Shown piece after piece: positions 15,393-25,505 of a stretch of DNA of 47,109 nt. Both the position numbers and the translations under genes were made by a program. Under the pieces are notes generated by a model, which searched no databases, was not told where the DNA came from, and worked only from the letters and a program-made list of their open reading frames with translations. Each line of letters starts with the position of its first letter. Positions within the stretch are counted from its first letter, which is position 1. Origin of the DNA: Opitutia bacterium (lineage in GTDB: Bacteria; Verrucomicrobiota; Verrucomicrobiia; Opitutales; Opitutaceae); NCBI GenBank assembly GCA_016190985.1, contig JACPPI010000025.1:1-47109 (forward strand). The letters run 5' to 3'.

Positions 15393-16067
15393 TCAGTGGC
15401 CCGAGTTTAGTTTGCCGTTCTCAATGCCGGTTGCGAGGGCGTCAACGGCCTGGCGTATCGCGAGATCAAGCACCTTGCCATTGAGGGTGGAGTCGTAGCT
15501 CGACGTGCCGCCAAACCCCAGGACCTCACGATTGCTCAACTTGTATTCACCGGCTCCTTGAACAGAAAAGATCACCTCCGAGGTGTTCACGTTGACGACA
15601 TACAAACTGACTTTGGCGTAAGCCACCTGCTGCTTGCCGGCACCCATGATGCCGAACAGCTGTTCGTCGCCGACCTCTTTCCGTCCAAACTCAGTGATGT
15701 CGCCGGCTATGGTAAAATCAGCCCCCTTCAGCTGTTGTTCCTGTCCCTTAAGTGATGATTCGCGCTTAATCTCCTCCATATTTTCCCGATCCATGACGGA
15801 GAAGCGGCCAGTTTGCTGAAGGTGAGTTATTAGGATGGTTTTTGCCTGACTACCCAAACGGTCGACACCGTCGGAGAAAATTCCGCGCATGAAATTTGAC
15901 CGGTTGTCGAATTTACCCACGACCACAGTGCTTTTTGGGCCACTATAGGAACGGCTGGCGGCCCGGACCTGTGGGGTCACGAGCGCTTGGCTGCTTTCGG
16001 TCGCGCAGCCACCGAAAATGCCAACCATAGCAATACAAAGCAAAATATTGAGCGAATGAGTTTTCAT
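15393..16067 (-). CDS. CsgG/HfaB-family outer-membrane lipoprotein
   Basis: A 224-residue lipoprotein with N-terminus MKTHSLNILLCIAMVGIFGG and Cys at the lipobox. The CsgG fold is recognised by STVVVGKFDNRSNFMRGI, ILITHLQQTGRFSVMDRENM, GADFTIAGDITEFGRK and AYAKVSLYVVNVNTSEVIFS. In curli systems CsgG forms a secretion pore; here no curli genes are present and the partners are DUF4810 and DUF799 lipoproteins, so the cargo is unknown. I chose ATG 16067 because the signal peptide starts there. It is first in the operon. AT-rich sequence upstream (16068-16140) probably carries the promoter. Confidence 0.9.
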   Translation of the reverse strand: MKTHSLNILLCIAMVGIFGGCATESSQALVTPQVRAASRSYSGPKSTVVVGKFDNRSNFMRGIFSDGVDRLGSQAKTILITHLQQTGRFSVMDRENMEEIKRESSLKGQEQQLKGADFTIAGDITEFGRKEVGDEQLFGIMGAGKQQVAYAKVSLYVVNVNTSEVIFSVQGAGEYKLSNREVLGFGGTSSYDSTLNGKVLDLAIRQAVDALATGIENGKLNSGH

Positions 16068-16249
16068 AAAACGTGGTGAGACATCCAATAGAGGTTCAAA
16101 AAATAAAACAGAGCAGAACCGTGTGCCTGCAACGTTTGACTCAAAGGCGGAAAATAGTCACGCGCGTTTCTACGCAAGACCGAGTTGCCCGGATTTCGCC
16201 CCAAGACCACCTCAGTAAATTTATTTGAGTGGTTAATACCCATCTCGCC

Positions 16250-16380
16250 GGGCCGAGGATCTTGTCCTCGAGCTCCTTGACCGTGGCAATGAAGGCCTGC
16301 CGCCTTCGCCAAGGCTACGGCGGTCAGGCGGGCGTCGGTCCGAGAATCTTGTCTTCCAGGGTTTTCACGGTGGCGATGAA
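16250..16380. repeat. Duplicated 3' end of the ptsN-like gene with a repeat in between
   Basis: 16337-16380 encodes the C-terminus FIATVKTLEDKILGP of the PtsN-like protein. 16250-16294 encodes FIATVKELEDKILGPAR, a diverged copy of the same segment. Between them lies an inverted-repeat unit from about 16295 to 16330 (GCCTGCCGCCTTCGCCAAGG, then GGCGGTCAGGC) that provides the present stop codon. The duplicate is outside any recognisable gene. Confidence 0.75.
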
Positions 16381-16806
16381 CTCCTCGGGAGATTTTGCGG
16401 CGAAGAGGGCCGCGCGCTGCGGGGCCTCCTTGATCAGACGGCAGAGCGAGCCGACGAGCATCAGGTAGTCGCCGGGATTCGACTTGGGGGTGCCAAGCAC
16501 GAACATGAGGCGCACGTGCTGGTCGCAATTTTCAAAGTGCACGCCGGTGTCGCTGCGCCCGACCGCGATGACGATCTTTTTCACGTGCTCGGTGCGGGCG
16601 TGGGGCAGGGCGACCTCGTTGCCGAGGCAGGTGGTGTCGAGGCGCTCGCGGGCGAGCAGCTCCTGGTAGAAGCCGGCGAAGCTGGCGACGTTGGGGTCGT
16701 TCTCCAGCAGCTTGGCGACCTCGTTGATCGCCGCGGTGCGCTTGGTGCTCGCGAGGTGGAGCGAGATGCGCGCGGGTTCGAGCAGACTGGAGAGGCGGAC
16801 GGCCAT
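16324..16806 (-). CDS. PTS EIIA domain protein (PtsN/EIIA-Ntr-like)
   Basis: A 160-residue phosphotransferase-system IIA domain of the fructose/nitrogen type. The phosphorylated His lies in GNEVALPHARTEHV, followed by the family core KKIVIAVGRSDTGVHFE and VRLMFVLGTPKSNPGDYLML. The N-terminus (RLSSLLEPARISLHLASTKR) matches EIIA-Ntr. It is probably regulatory rather than a sugar transporter component, because no IIB or IIC is fused or adjacent. I chose ATG 16806, where the domain begins. The last codons (PTPA and stop) come from a dispersed repeat, and a second copy of the original C-terminal segment lies downstream. Confidence 0.87.
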   Translation of the reverse strand: MAVRLSSLLEPARISLHLASTKRTAAINEVAKLLENDPNVASFAGFYQELLARERLDTTCLGNEVALPHARTEHVKKIVIAVGRSDTGVHFENCDQHVRLMFVLGTPKSNPGDYLMLVGSLCRLIKEAPQRAALFAAKSPEEFIATVKTLEDKILGPTPA

Positions 16807-16872
16807 GCGAATTACGATGAAGAGATTCACGCCCCTGCCGCTTGGCAAGGCCGGAGTGTGCGCGGTGGCTGC

Positions 16873-16903
16873 GAAAAAAAAGCGCGCCGGGAGGGCGCGC
16901 TTT
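16873..16903 (-). terminator. Intrinsic terminator downstream of gyrA
   Basis: On the minus strand AAAGCGCGCC and GGCGCGCTTT form a strong stem followed by eight T in total (complement of A at 16874-16881). It lies about 63 nt past the gyrA stop, beyond the double-hairpin repeat. Confidence 0.88.
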
Positions 16904-16908
16904 GAAGG

Positions 16909-16965
16909 GGTGGAGCGGCTTGACCTCAAGCCGCTCGGAAGCGCGCTGGGTCAGCGCGCTTCACC
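16909..16965. repeat. Double-hairpin dispersed repeat, GGTGGA family, copy 3
   Basis: Two adjacent perfect hairpins: GAGCGGCTTGA / TCAAGCCGCTC (2-nt loop) and GAAGCGCGCTG / CAGCGCGCTTC (3-nt loop). The element starts GGTGGAGC, as at 13258, and ends exactly at the gyrA stop codon (16966). Confidence 0.8.
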
Positions 16966-19449
16966 TCACGTCGTGGCCGGCGGTTCGACGGGCGGGTTGC
17001 TGTTGGCGGCTTCCTCCTCGTCGGACTCGACGACCTTGGCGATGGCGAGCAGCTTGTCGCCCTCCTCCAGGTTGACGAGGCGGACGCCCTTGGCGCCGCG
17101 GCCGGTCTCGCGGATCTCCTTCACGCGGGTGCGGATGCTCTGGCCCTTGGCCGTGAGCAGCATCACCTCGTCGGTGTCGCGGACGCTGAGCGCGCCGGCG
17201 ACGTTGACGGAGCCGTCCTCGGGGAGCTCGATGGCGATGACGCCGGTGCCGCCGCGGGAGATGAGGCGGTAATCCTCGAACGGCGTGCGCTTGCCGATGC
17301 CGTCCTCACGGGCGACGAGCAGGCGGGCCTGGGGGTCGCAGACCTCGACGGTCTTGACGTAGTCGCCGTCATACTTGAAGCGCATGCCGGTGACGCCGAC
17401 GGTGTCGCGGCCCTGGTCGCGGAGGTCGGCCTCGACGAAGCGGACAGCCTGGCCCTTGGCGGAGACGAGCACGACCTCGTTCTCGCCGTTGGTGAGGACG
17501 CAGCCGATGAGGGTGTCGCCCTCTTCGAGCTTGATGCCGCGCAGGCCGCTCTCGCGGGTGGCGTTGGCGTAGTCGGCGAGGTTGGTCTTCTTCGTGATGC
17601 CGGCCTTGGTGGCCATGACGATGTGGCTGGTGGCGGCAAAGTCCTTCACGCAGACCATGGCGGCGATCTTCTCGCCGGCGTTGAGGCGCAGGAAGGAGGA
17701 GACGGACTTGCCCTTGGCGGTGCGGGTGCCCTCGGGGATGTCGTAGATCTTCTTGGCGAGGCACTGGCCGGTGCTCGTGAAGTAGAGCACGTAGTCGTGC
17801 GTCGAGGCGGTGAACAGGGTTTCGACGAAATCCTCCTCGTAGGTCTCGGCGCCGATGACGCCCTTGCCGCCGCGCTTCTGGGCGCGGTAGGCGGCGACAG
17901 GCGTGCGCTTGATGAAGCCGAGGTGCGAGACGGTGATGACGCAGCCCTCGTTGGGGATGACGTCCTCCATGCGCAGCTCGCCCTCGACGTCGAGGATCTC
18001 GGTGCGGCGCGGGGAGGCGTGTTTGTCGCGGAGCTCGACCAGTTCTTTTTTGATCAACGCGAGGAGCTTGGCCTCGGAGGCGAGGATGCTGCGCAGTTCC
18101 TCCACGAGCTTGAGGAGGGCCATGTATTCGGCCTCGATCTTGCCGCGCTCCAGGCCGGTGAGCTGGTAGAGGCGCAGCTCGAGGATGGCGTTGGTCTGGA
18201 GCTCGGAGAGCGGATACTTGGTCATCAGCCGCACCTTGGCCTCGTCGCGGTTGGCGGAGGCGCGGATGATCTTCACGAAGTCGTCGAGGTTATCGAGGGC
18301 GATGATGTAGCCCTCGAGGATGTGGGCGCGGGCCTCGGCCTGCTTGAGGCGGAACTGGGTGCGGCGGGTGACCACGTCGCGGCGGTGGTCGATGTAGCAC
18401 TCGAGGAGTTCCTTGATGTTCATCTGCTTCGGCCGCTTCTTGTCGAGGGCCAGCAGGATGACGCCGAAGGAGGACTCGAGCGCGGTCTTCTGGTAAAGCT
18501 GGTTGACGATGATCTGGGACTGCTCGCCGCGCTTGAGTTCGATGACGATGCGGGTGTTCTCGTCGGACTCGTCGCGAAGGTCGCGGATACCGTCGATCTC
18601 CTTCTCGCGGACGAGCTCGGCGATGCGGAGCACGAGCGTGGCGCGGTTCACGTTGTAGGGGATCTCGGTGATGACGATCTGCTCGCCGCCGCCCTTGAGC
18701 TCCTCGGTGTGGGCCTTGCCGCGCATGCGGACGATGCCGCGGCCGGTGGTGAGGTAGGACTTGATGCCGGCGCGGCCGTTGATGTAGCCGCCGGTCGGGA
18801 AGTCGGGGCCGGGGATGTAGGTGCACAGCTCGTCGACGGTGATGCCGGGGCGGTCGATGATGGCGCAGGCGGCGTCGATGATCTCCGAGAGGTTGTGCGG
18901 CGGGATGTTCGTCGTCATGCCCACGGCGATGCCGGTCGAGCCGTTCATCAGCAGGTTGGGCAGGGCGGCGGGGAGGACGGTCGGCTCGGTGGTCGACTCC
19001 TTGTAATTGGGGACGAAGTCGACGGTGTCCTCCTCGATGTCCTTGAGAAGTTCCTCGGCGATGTCGCGCAGGCGGGCTTCGGTGTAGCGGTAGGCGGCCG
19101 GCGGGTCGCCGTCGACGGAGCCGAAGTTGCCCTGCGGATCGATGAGCTGGTAGCGCATGACCCAGTTCTGGGCGAGGCGGACGAGCGTGTCGTAAACGGA
19201 GGAGTCGCCGTGCGGATGGTAATTTTTGAGCACCTCGCCGACGACGCCGGCGCACTTGTCGAAGGCGCGGTTGTGGACCAGGCCCTCGCGCAGCATGGCG
19301 TAGAGGATGCGGCGCTGGACGGGCTTCAGGCCGTCGCGCGCGTCGGGCAGGGCGCGCGAGATGATGACCGACATCGAATAATCGATGTAGGCCGTCTGCA
19401 TGATGTCGGTGATGTTGGCGGACGAAAGCTTCTCGTTGGCCGTATACAT
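16966..19449 (-). CDS. gyrA: DNA gyrase subunit A
   Basis: An 827-residue subunit that breaks and rejoins DNA in the gyrase A2B2 complex. The catalytic tyrosine is Tyr122 in RYTEARL. The quinolone-determining region reads [13 protein letters not shown] with Ser83 and Asp87 in E. coli numbering, so no classical resistance change is present. The GyrA box is QKRGGKG, which marks it as gyrase rather than topoisomerase IV, followed by the beta-pinwheel domain and an acidic tail (ESDEEEA). It lies downstream of gyrB on the same strand but is separated by 2.5 kb of accessory genes. Only 33 nt lie between the DUF262 gene and the gyrA ATG, so gyrA may depend on read-through from the accessory genes or on a promoter inside them. 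Confidence 0.97.
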   Translation of the reverse strand: MYTANEKLSSANITDIMQTAYIDYSMSVIISRALPDARDGLKPVQRRILYAMLREGLVHNRAFDKCAGVVGEVLKNYHPHGDSSVYDTLVRLAQNWVMRYQLIDPQGNFGSVDGDPPAAYRYTEARLRDIAEELLKDIEEDTVDFVPNYKESTTEPTVLPAALPNLLMNGSTGIAVGMTTNIPPHNLSEIIDAACAIIDRPGITVDELCTYIPGPDFPTGGYINGRAGIKSYLTTGRGIVRMRGKAHTEELKGGGEQIVITEIPYNVNRATLVLRIAELVREKEIDGIRDLRDESDENTRIVIELKRGEQSQIIVNQLYQKTALESSFGVILLALDKKRPKQMNIKELLECYIDHRRDVVTRRTQFRLKQAEARAHILEGYIIALDNLDDFVKIIRASANRDEAKVRLMTKYPLSELQTNAILELRLYQLTGLERGKIEAEYMALLKLVEELRSILASEAKLLALIKKELVELRDKHASPRRTEILDVEGELRMEDVIPNEGCVITVSHLGFIKRTPVAAYRAQKRGGKGVIGAETYEEDFVETLFTASTHDYVLYFTSTGQCLAKKIYDIPEGTRTAKGKSVSSFLRLNAGEKIAAMVCVKDFAATSHIVMATKAGITKKTNLADYANATRESGLRGIKLEEGDTLIGCVLTNGENEVVLVSAKGQAVRFVEADLRDQGRDTVGVTGMRFKYDGDYVKTVEVCDPQARLLVAREDGIGKRTPFEDYRLISRGGTGVIAIELPEDGSVNVAGALSVRDTDEVMLLTAKGQSIRTRVKEIRETGRGAKGVRLVNLEEGDKLLAIAKVVESDEEEAANSNPPVEPPATT

Positions 19450-19482
19450 GAATGGGAAAATCTAAAAATAACCTTGGTGAAA

Positions 19483-21114
19483 TTAAGCCACAGGTCTTTC
19501 GACCAATAGTTGCGCATCGACGGTCTTGAGGAGTTCCGTTGCACGGTTCGTGATGAAGACCTCGTAGTCGTCGACCAGAATGCCAAAGGCAGCAGGATCG
19601 CCAATGAAGTGACTGGATAGCGCTTTCGCCATGTCGGGATTCTTCTCTTGGAACTCCTTGATGTAGTCGGACGGAGCCCGAGCACGAATGACGCGCTTAT
19701 TTAGGTCCGCGTTCACAAGAATGATGTTGGCCAGGCGGTTGGCATCTCGCCAATCAATCCCACGCTTCTTAAGGAACGCCTTCGGGAAGAAGTGATGAAA
19801 ATTGCGGCTGGAGGCTACCTTGAGCCAAGAGTTGTCGATTTGGACAATGCCGTTGTCCACGAGCGAGCGCGGTTGCTGCGCCACAAGAATGCAAAGCACC
19901 GCCTTGCAGAAGGCGTCAGTAGCAATAAACGGCCGGTGGCGGAAGTCTTCGACCGTAAGGCGGAGCGGTTCGCTGTCGTAGCTTGGCTGCTCCTCGCGGA
20001 CAATGGCATCGATGCGCTTCAGGTCCGTTTCAATCTTGGTTTCGACCGCAGAGTTGAATCGATTGCTGAGGGAGGCCCAAAGGAAATACTGCCGGAGCAA
20101 TGCCACTTGGCGGGTGGAGGGTGCCTTTGACTGACAAATGAAAAAATAGGTCAGCGGGATCAGCAAGGTATTGTAGGGGAGCAAGCGTGAAACCTGCACG
20201 CCGAGGTGTGACCTCATGAAATCGACTGCGGAAAAGATGCTACCGACGACCACCGGCCAGGCATCCACCACGGCGTCTCTCTCCATCTTGAGGATGTCTC
20301 CACGCTTGATGCTGCCGCAGACCTTTGCAGCCAGACACTGAAGAATGGTGACCGGAGGGATCGTCTCAAAGTTAGCATCTTCCAGGTCTTTCGCGGTTCC
20401 TTCACTGTCGATCAGTTCGTCGTAGCGTTCCTGGAGGTCGAACTTCCGTTCCAGATCGTAGGTTTTGGCGACCATGATCTCGAAAAGAGTGAGCGCTTTG
20501 CCACCGGTATTGATTCGGGTAAAAATCTCGCAGGCGATATCGATTTCGTAATCGGCAATCTCAATTACGGAAAAATCATAGCCTGTTAGGCGGCGCTGAT
20601 AGACTTCGATCCGCTCCAGCTCCTTTTCACTGTAGCTTTTCAAAAAGCTGGTGAGGCTGCCGGTCAGAAGCCTGTGAATAGAGATCGTGCGCTTACCTTC
20701 CTGCGGTTCAGCTAAGACAACTTCTTCCTCGCCATCGGGCATCAGGGCTAGATCGACGCACAGATCCTTGTAGTCGACCGATTCTCCATCACGCGTGAGA
20801 ATGATCCCCTTGCGGACAGCGTAAAGCGAAGTGATGCGTTGTTGGCCGTCTAGAACGTAAAGCACGGCGTCACCTTTGGGCGGCTCAGGGAGCTCCACGT
20901 TTCCGATATTACGGATGGAGCGAAGCCGCTCGCGGGTCTTCCAAAAGATAAAAGTCCCGATGGGGAATCCCTTAATGATGCTGTCGATCAGCTTCGCGGT
21001 CTGGGTCTTATCCCAGACGAAATCTCTTTGAAATTGGGGGATCTTAATCCGGCCGCTGTCAATGTCAGCGAAGAGCGTGGCATATTTCTTCGACTGATTT
21101 TCCGGTTGTTTCAT
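19483..21114 (-). CDS. DUF262/HNH (GmrSD-like) protein
   Basis: A 543-residue protein. The N-terminal DUF262 domain has IPQFQRDFVW (25-34) and the signature LDGQQRITSLYA (around 88-99), associated with nucleotide hydrolysis or sensing. At about residues 438-470 lies an HNH-like DUF1524 segment, NFHHFFPKAFLKKRG then NRLANIILVNADLNKR, with the His and Asn residues expected of a beta-beta-alpha-metal nuclease. This pairing is that of GmrSD type IV restriction enzymes and related anti-phage effectors, so a modified-DNA or phage-restricting nuclease is the best guess. It starts 12 nt after the 113-residue gene. The sequence is clearly less GC-rich than gyrA and gyrB, a sign of transfer. Confidence 0.85.
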   Translation of the reverse strand: MKQPENQSKKYATLFADIDSGRIKIPQFQRDFVWDKTQTAKLIDSIIKGFPIGTFIFWKTRERLRSIRNIGNVELPEPPKGDAVLYVLDGQQRITSLYAVRKGIILTRDGESVDYKDLCVDLALMPDGEEEVVLAEPQEGKRTISIHRLLTGSLTSFLKSYSEKELERIEVYQRRLTGYDFSVIEIADYEIDIACEIFTRINTGGKALTLFEIMVAKTYDLERKFDLQERYDELIDSEGTAKDLEDANFETIPPVTILQCLAAKVCGSIKRGDILKMERDAVVDAWPVVVGSIFSAVDFMRSHLGVQVSRLLPYNTLLIPLTYFFICQSKAPSTRQVALLRQYFLWASLSNRFNSAVETKIETDLKRIDAIVREEQPSYDSEPLRLTVEDFRHRPFIATDAFCKAVLCILVAQQPRSLVDNGIVQIDNSWLKVASSRNFHHFFPKAFLKKRGIDWRDANRLANIILVNADLNKRVIRARAPSDYIKEFQEKNPDMAKALSSHFIGDPAAFGILVDDYEVFITNRATELLKTVDAQLLVERPVA

Positions 21115-21126
21115 GGGAAGGTATGA

Positions 21127-21468
21127 TTATCCGGCAACGTGATCGAGGAAGGCCAAGGCCTCTTCCGTTCTCTGGAAGGAGGCATCGAAAGAGGCTCCAT
21201 TACTAAGCCGAGCAGTTATTTCTATCTGTTGGCGTGGAAAAGCAGCTTGGCACTTCAAATCGGTTCTCAAGTAACGCTGGGCTTCGGTAATGTCGGTGAA
21301 CCTCTTTGCTTCGCCCGAAGCTGAGGAGATGATCACTTTGTTTCCCATGGGCACCAAGTCTAGTGGCATAGGAATATTTGCTGAGATAGCCGCCGCAGAT
21401 GTGTCTTTCGCGCGGGTAGGACGGCGCTTCAGCGTTCTAGTTGCTTTGACTGTGCCGTTTTTAGACAT
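21127..21468 (-). CDS. 113-residue protein of unknown function
   Basis: The N-terminal 30 residues are basic and Lys/Arg/Thr-rich (KATRTLKRRPTRAK) and look disordered. The rest is a compact alpha/beta stretch with DLVPMGNKVIISSASGEAKR, TDITEAQRYLRTDLK, QQIEITARLSNGASFDA and a final helix TEEALAFLDHVAG. I do not recognise the family. Its ATG overlaps the end of the GyrB-tail frame (GATGTCTAA), and it ends 12 nt before the DUF262 gene, so it is almost certainly cotranscribed with it. It may be a regulator, inhibitor or specificity partner of the DUF262/HNH protein; that is inference from position. Confidence 0.7.
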   Translation of the reverse strand: MSKNGTVKATRTLKRRPTRAKDTSAAAISANIPMPLDLVPMGNKVIISSASGEAKRFTDITEAQRYLRTDLKCQAAFPRQQIEITARLSNGASFDASFQRTEEALAFLDHVAG

Positions 21469-21526
21469 CCAGGTATTGGACGTTTAACGCGTTGTCCTCG
21501 ATGAACTGCCGGCGTTGCGCGGTCAT
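21461..21526 (-). CDS. 21-codon frame encoding a copy of the GyrB C-terminal tail
   Basis: Starting at ATG 21526, the frame reads MTAQ followed by [17 protein letters not shown] and TAA. These 17 residues are identical to the last 17 of the GyrB encoded at 22000. In the coding DNA nine of the 51 positions differ, all synonymous. The ATG overlaps the stop of the upstream small gene (ATGA), and the TAA overlaps the start of the next gene. Two readings are possible: the displaced 3' end of another gyrB left by cassette insertion, or a translated micro-gene. The duplication itself is certain; translation is not shown. Confidence 0.6.
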   Translation of the reverse strand: MTAQRRQFIEDNALNVQYLDV

Positions 21527-21711
21527 TTCTTTCCTGTGAGGGCGAGGCGGGCGCGGACTTCGGCGGAAGAATAGGTAGGCTTGCCGACATTCTTGGCGCG
21601 AGCCTCCAGCACGGCGAGGTGGTCGTGCATGTTGGTGAGATCTTCCTGTAGGCCGGTGATTTCGCGGCGTTTGCGGCGAATGTCACGGGAGAGGAGTTGA
21701 ACTTTAGTCAT
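21523..21711 (-). CDS. Putative antitoxin of a RelE-type module
   Basis: A 62-residue, highly charged protein with a probable coiled coil (SRDIRRKRREITGLQEDL, then MHDHLAVLEARAK) and a short C-terminal part (YSSAEVRARLALTGKK). It has no helix-turn-helix that I can see. It overlaps the RelE-like toxin gene by 8 nt and lies downstream of it, the toxin-first order known from higBA-type modules. Assignment as antitoxin is by size and coupling, not by family recognition. Confidence 0.6.
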   Translation of the reverse strand: MTKVQLLSRDIRRKRREITGLQEDLTNMHDHLAVLEARAKNVGKPTYSSAEVRARLALTGKK

Positions 21712-21949
21712 AAGCTTCCTTTCGGTTTCGGATTCGTTGAATGATAATCTTGTTCCCGCTTACGTCGAAGAGAATTCGGAAATCTCCCGAGCGGAGGCGG
21801 TAGTCGTGGTCATAGTTGGTGAGACGCTTGATGTCGCCGTGCAGGCCGGCTTGAAGTCGGTCAATCTTGCGAATGACCTGAGCGGCAACGCGAGAAGGGA
21901 GTTTCTCCAGGTCGGCCAGGGCTGTTTCAGTGTATTGGATAGTTGGCAT
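21704..21949 (-). CDS. RelE/ParE-family toxin
   Basis: An 81-residue protein with the RelE fold pattern: IQYTETALADLEKLPSRVAA, two N-terminal helices, then GDIKRLTNYDHDYRLRSGDF, RILFDVSGNKIIIQRI and the C-terminal RNRKEAYD. These match ribosome-dependent mRNA interferases of the RelE group, which cut mRNA in the ribosomal A site; ParE-type gyrase poisons share the fold, an interesting alternative next to gyrB. ATG 21949 lies 50 nt past the gyrB stop. The downstream overlapping gene is the likely antitoxin. Confidence 0.85.
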   Translation of the reverse strand: MPTIQYTETALADLEKLPSRVAAQVIRKIDRLQAGLHGDIKRLTNYDHDYRLRSGDFRILFDVSGNKIIIQRIRNRKEAYD

Positions 21950-21999
21950 GGTCCGCTATCTTGGTGAATGAAGGTCGCGGTCGGGCGGTTTCATTTCAC

Positions 22000-24522
<2,523 letters not shown>

Positions 24523-24797
24523 TTAGGGCGAAAATGGGTTGAAAAAATGTCTTGGAAAACGCGCGGCCCGACAAGGGTTTTCTCGCGGTTTTCCGAGTTA
24601 TTTTTAGGCCAAAATGCAGATGTTTAAACTATTGTTCATCAAATATTAGAAACAGGTGTTTTTTGTTGAAAAAACCAGACGGCAAACAGCCCTGATTTCG
24701 GTCGGAATTTCGGCGGATAAAGGCCCCAAAACCGGCCATGGACGCGATGGAAAGTTTCGTTTGACCGCAAGGTGATCCGCCCCGCAATGTCGCCGCC
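24523..24797. promoter_or_regulatory. Divergent gyrB / zinc-ribbon gene promoter region
   Basis: 275 nt, markedly AT-rich around 24600-24680 in a GC-rich genome, between divergent genes. It contains the inverted repeat GGTGTTTTTTG / AAAAAACC near 24655-24675. I see no confident hexamer pair. Confidence 0.45.
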
Positions 24798-25505
24798 ATG
24801 GCTGCACTCGATTTGTCCAAGCTGCTGGCGCTTCAGGAAACCGACTCGAAGCGACTGGCGCTGGAGCAGCAATTGCAGGGCGCCCCCCGCGAGATCGCGG
24901 CCGTCGAGGCCCGGATCGCGGCCGAAAAGGCGGCGATCGAGACCGCGAAGACCGAGTGGCACGCCCTGGAATCGAAGAAGAAACTGCTCGAGGTGGAGAT
25001 CAAGAGCGCCGAGGACAAGGCCGCCAAATACCGCACGCAGCAGCTCGAGGTGCGCAAGAACGACGAATACAAGGCGCTCACGCACGAGATCGAGACGACC
25101 GAGGCAACCATCGGCGGCTTCGAGGAGGAGGAACTGAAGGTCATGTATGCGATCGACGAGGCGAAGAAGCGCTTTGCCGCCGCCGAGGCCGAATTGAAGC
25201 GCAACATCGCCGGCCACGAGGGGAAAATCCGCACCTTGCGCGAACGCGAGGGCCAGCTCCAGGCCGAGCACAAGGAGGCCCTCGCCGCCGTGGCGGCGGC
25301 GCGCCCGGCGGTGCCGCCCCCGCAATTGAAGATTTATGACCGGGTGGCGATCAAGCCCGGCCACCCCGTCTGCGTGACCGTAAACGGCGGGCGCTGCGGC
25401 GGTTGCCACCTGAAGGTGCCGACCCACATCGAGGTGATGGCCCGGACCGGCGCGGAAATTGCCACTTGCGACCAGTGCGGTCGGGTGGTCTATTGGGCGT
25501 CCTAG
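24798..25505 (+). CDS. C4-type zinc-ribbon coiled-coil protein (COG1579/DUF164)
   Basis: A 235-residue protein with a long N-terminal coiled coil (about residues 10-170, dense in Glu, Lys and Ala heptads) ending in a zinc ribbon: GGRCGGCHLKVP and ATCDQCGRVVYW supply four cysteines in CxxC pairs. This is the COG1579 architecture, nucleic-acid-associated proteins of poorly defined role. It begins MAALDLSKLLALQETDSK, the usual family start. Its stop codon (TAG, 25503-25505) overlaps the predicted 5' end of the RNase P RNA gene, so the two may share a transcript. Confidence 0.9.
   Translation: MAALDLSKLLALQETDSKRLALEQQLQGAPREIAAVEARIAAEKAAIETAKTEWHALESKKKLLEVEIKSAEDKAAKYRTQQLEVRKNDEYKALTHEIETTEATIGGFEEEELKVMYAIDEAKKRFAAAEAELKRNIAGHEGKIRTLREREGQLQAEHKEALAAVAAARPAVPPPQLKIYDRVAIKPGHPVCVTVNGGRCGGCHLKVPTHIEVMARTGAEIATCDQCGRVVYWAS

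Noticed and set aside
19450-19500. A third copy of the gyrB tail next to gyrA, as expected for the far end of a larger integrated element
   Set aside because: No resemblance to the gyrB terminus on either strand between the DUF262 stop and gyrA.
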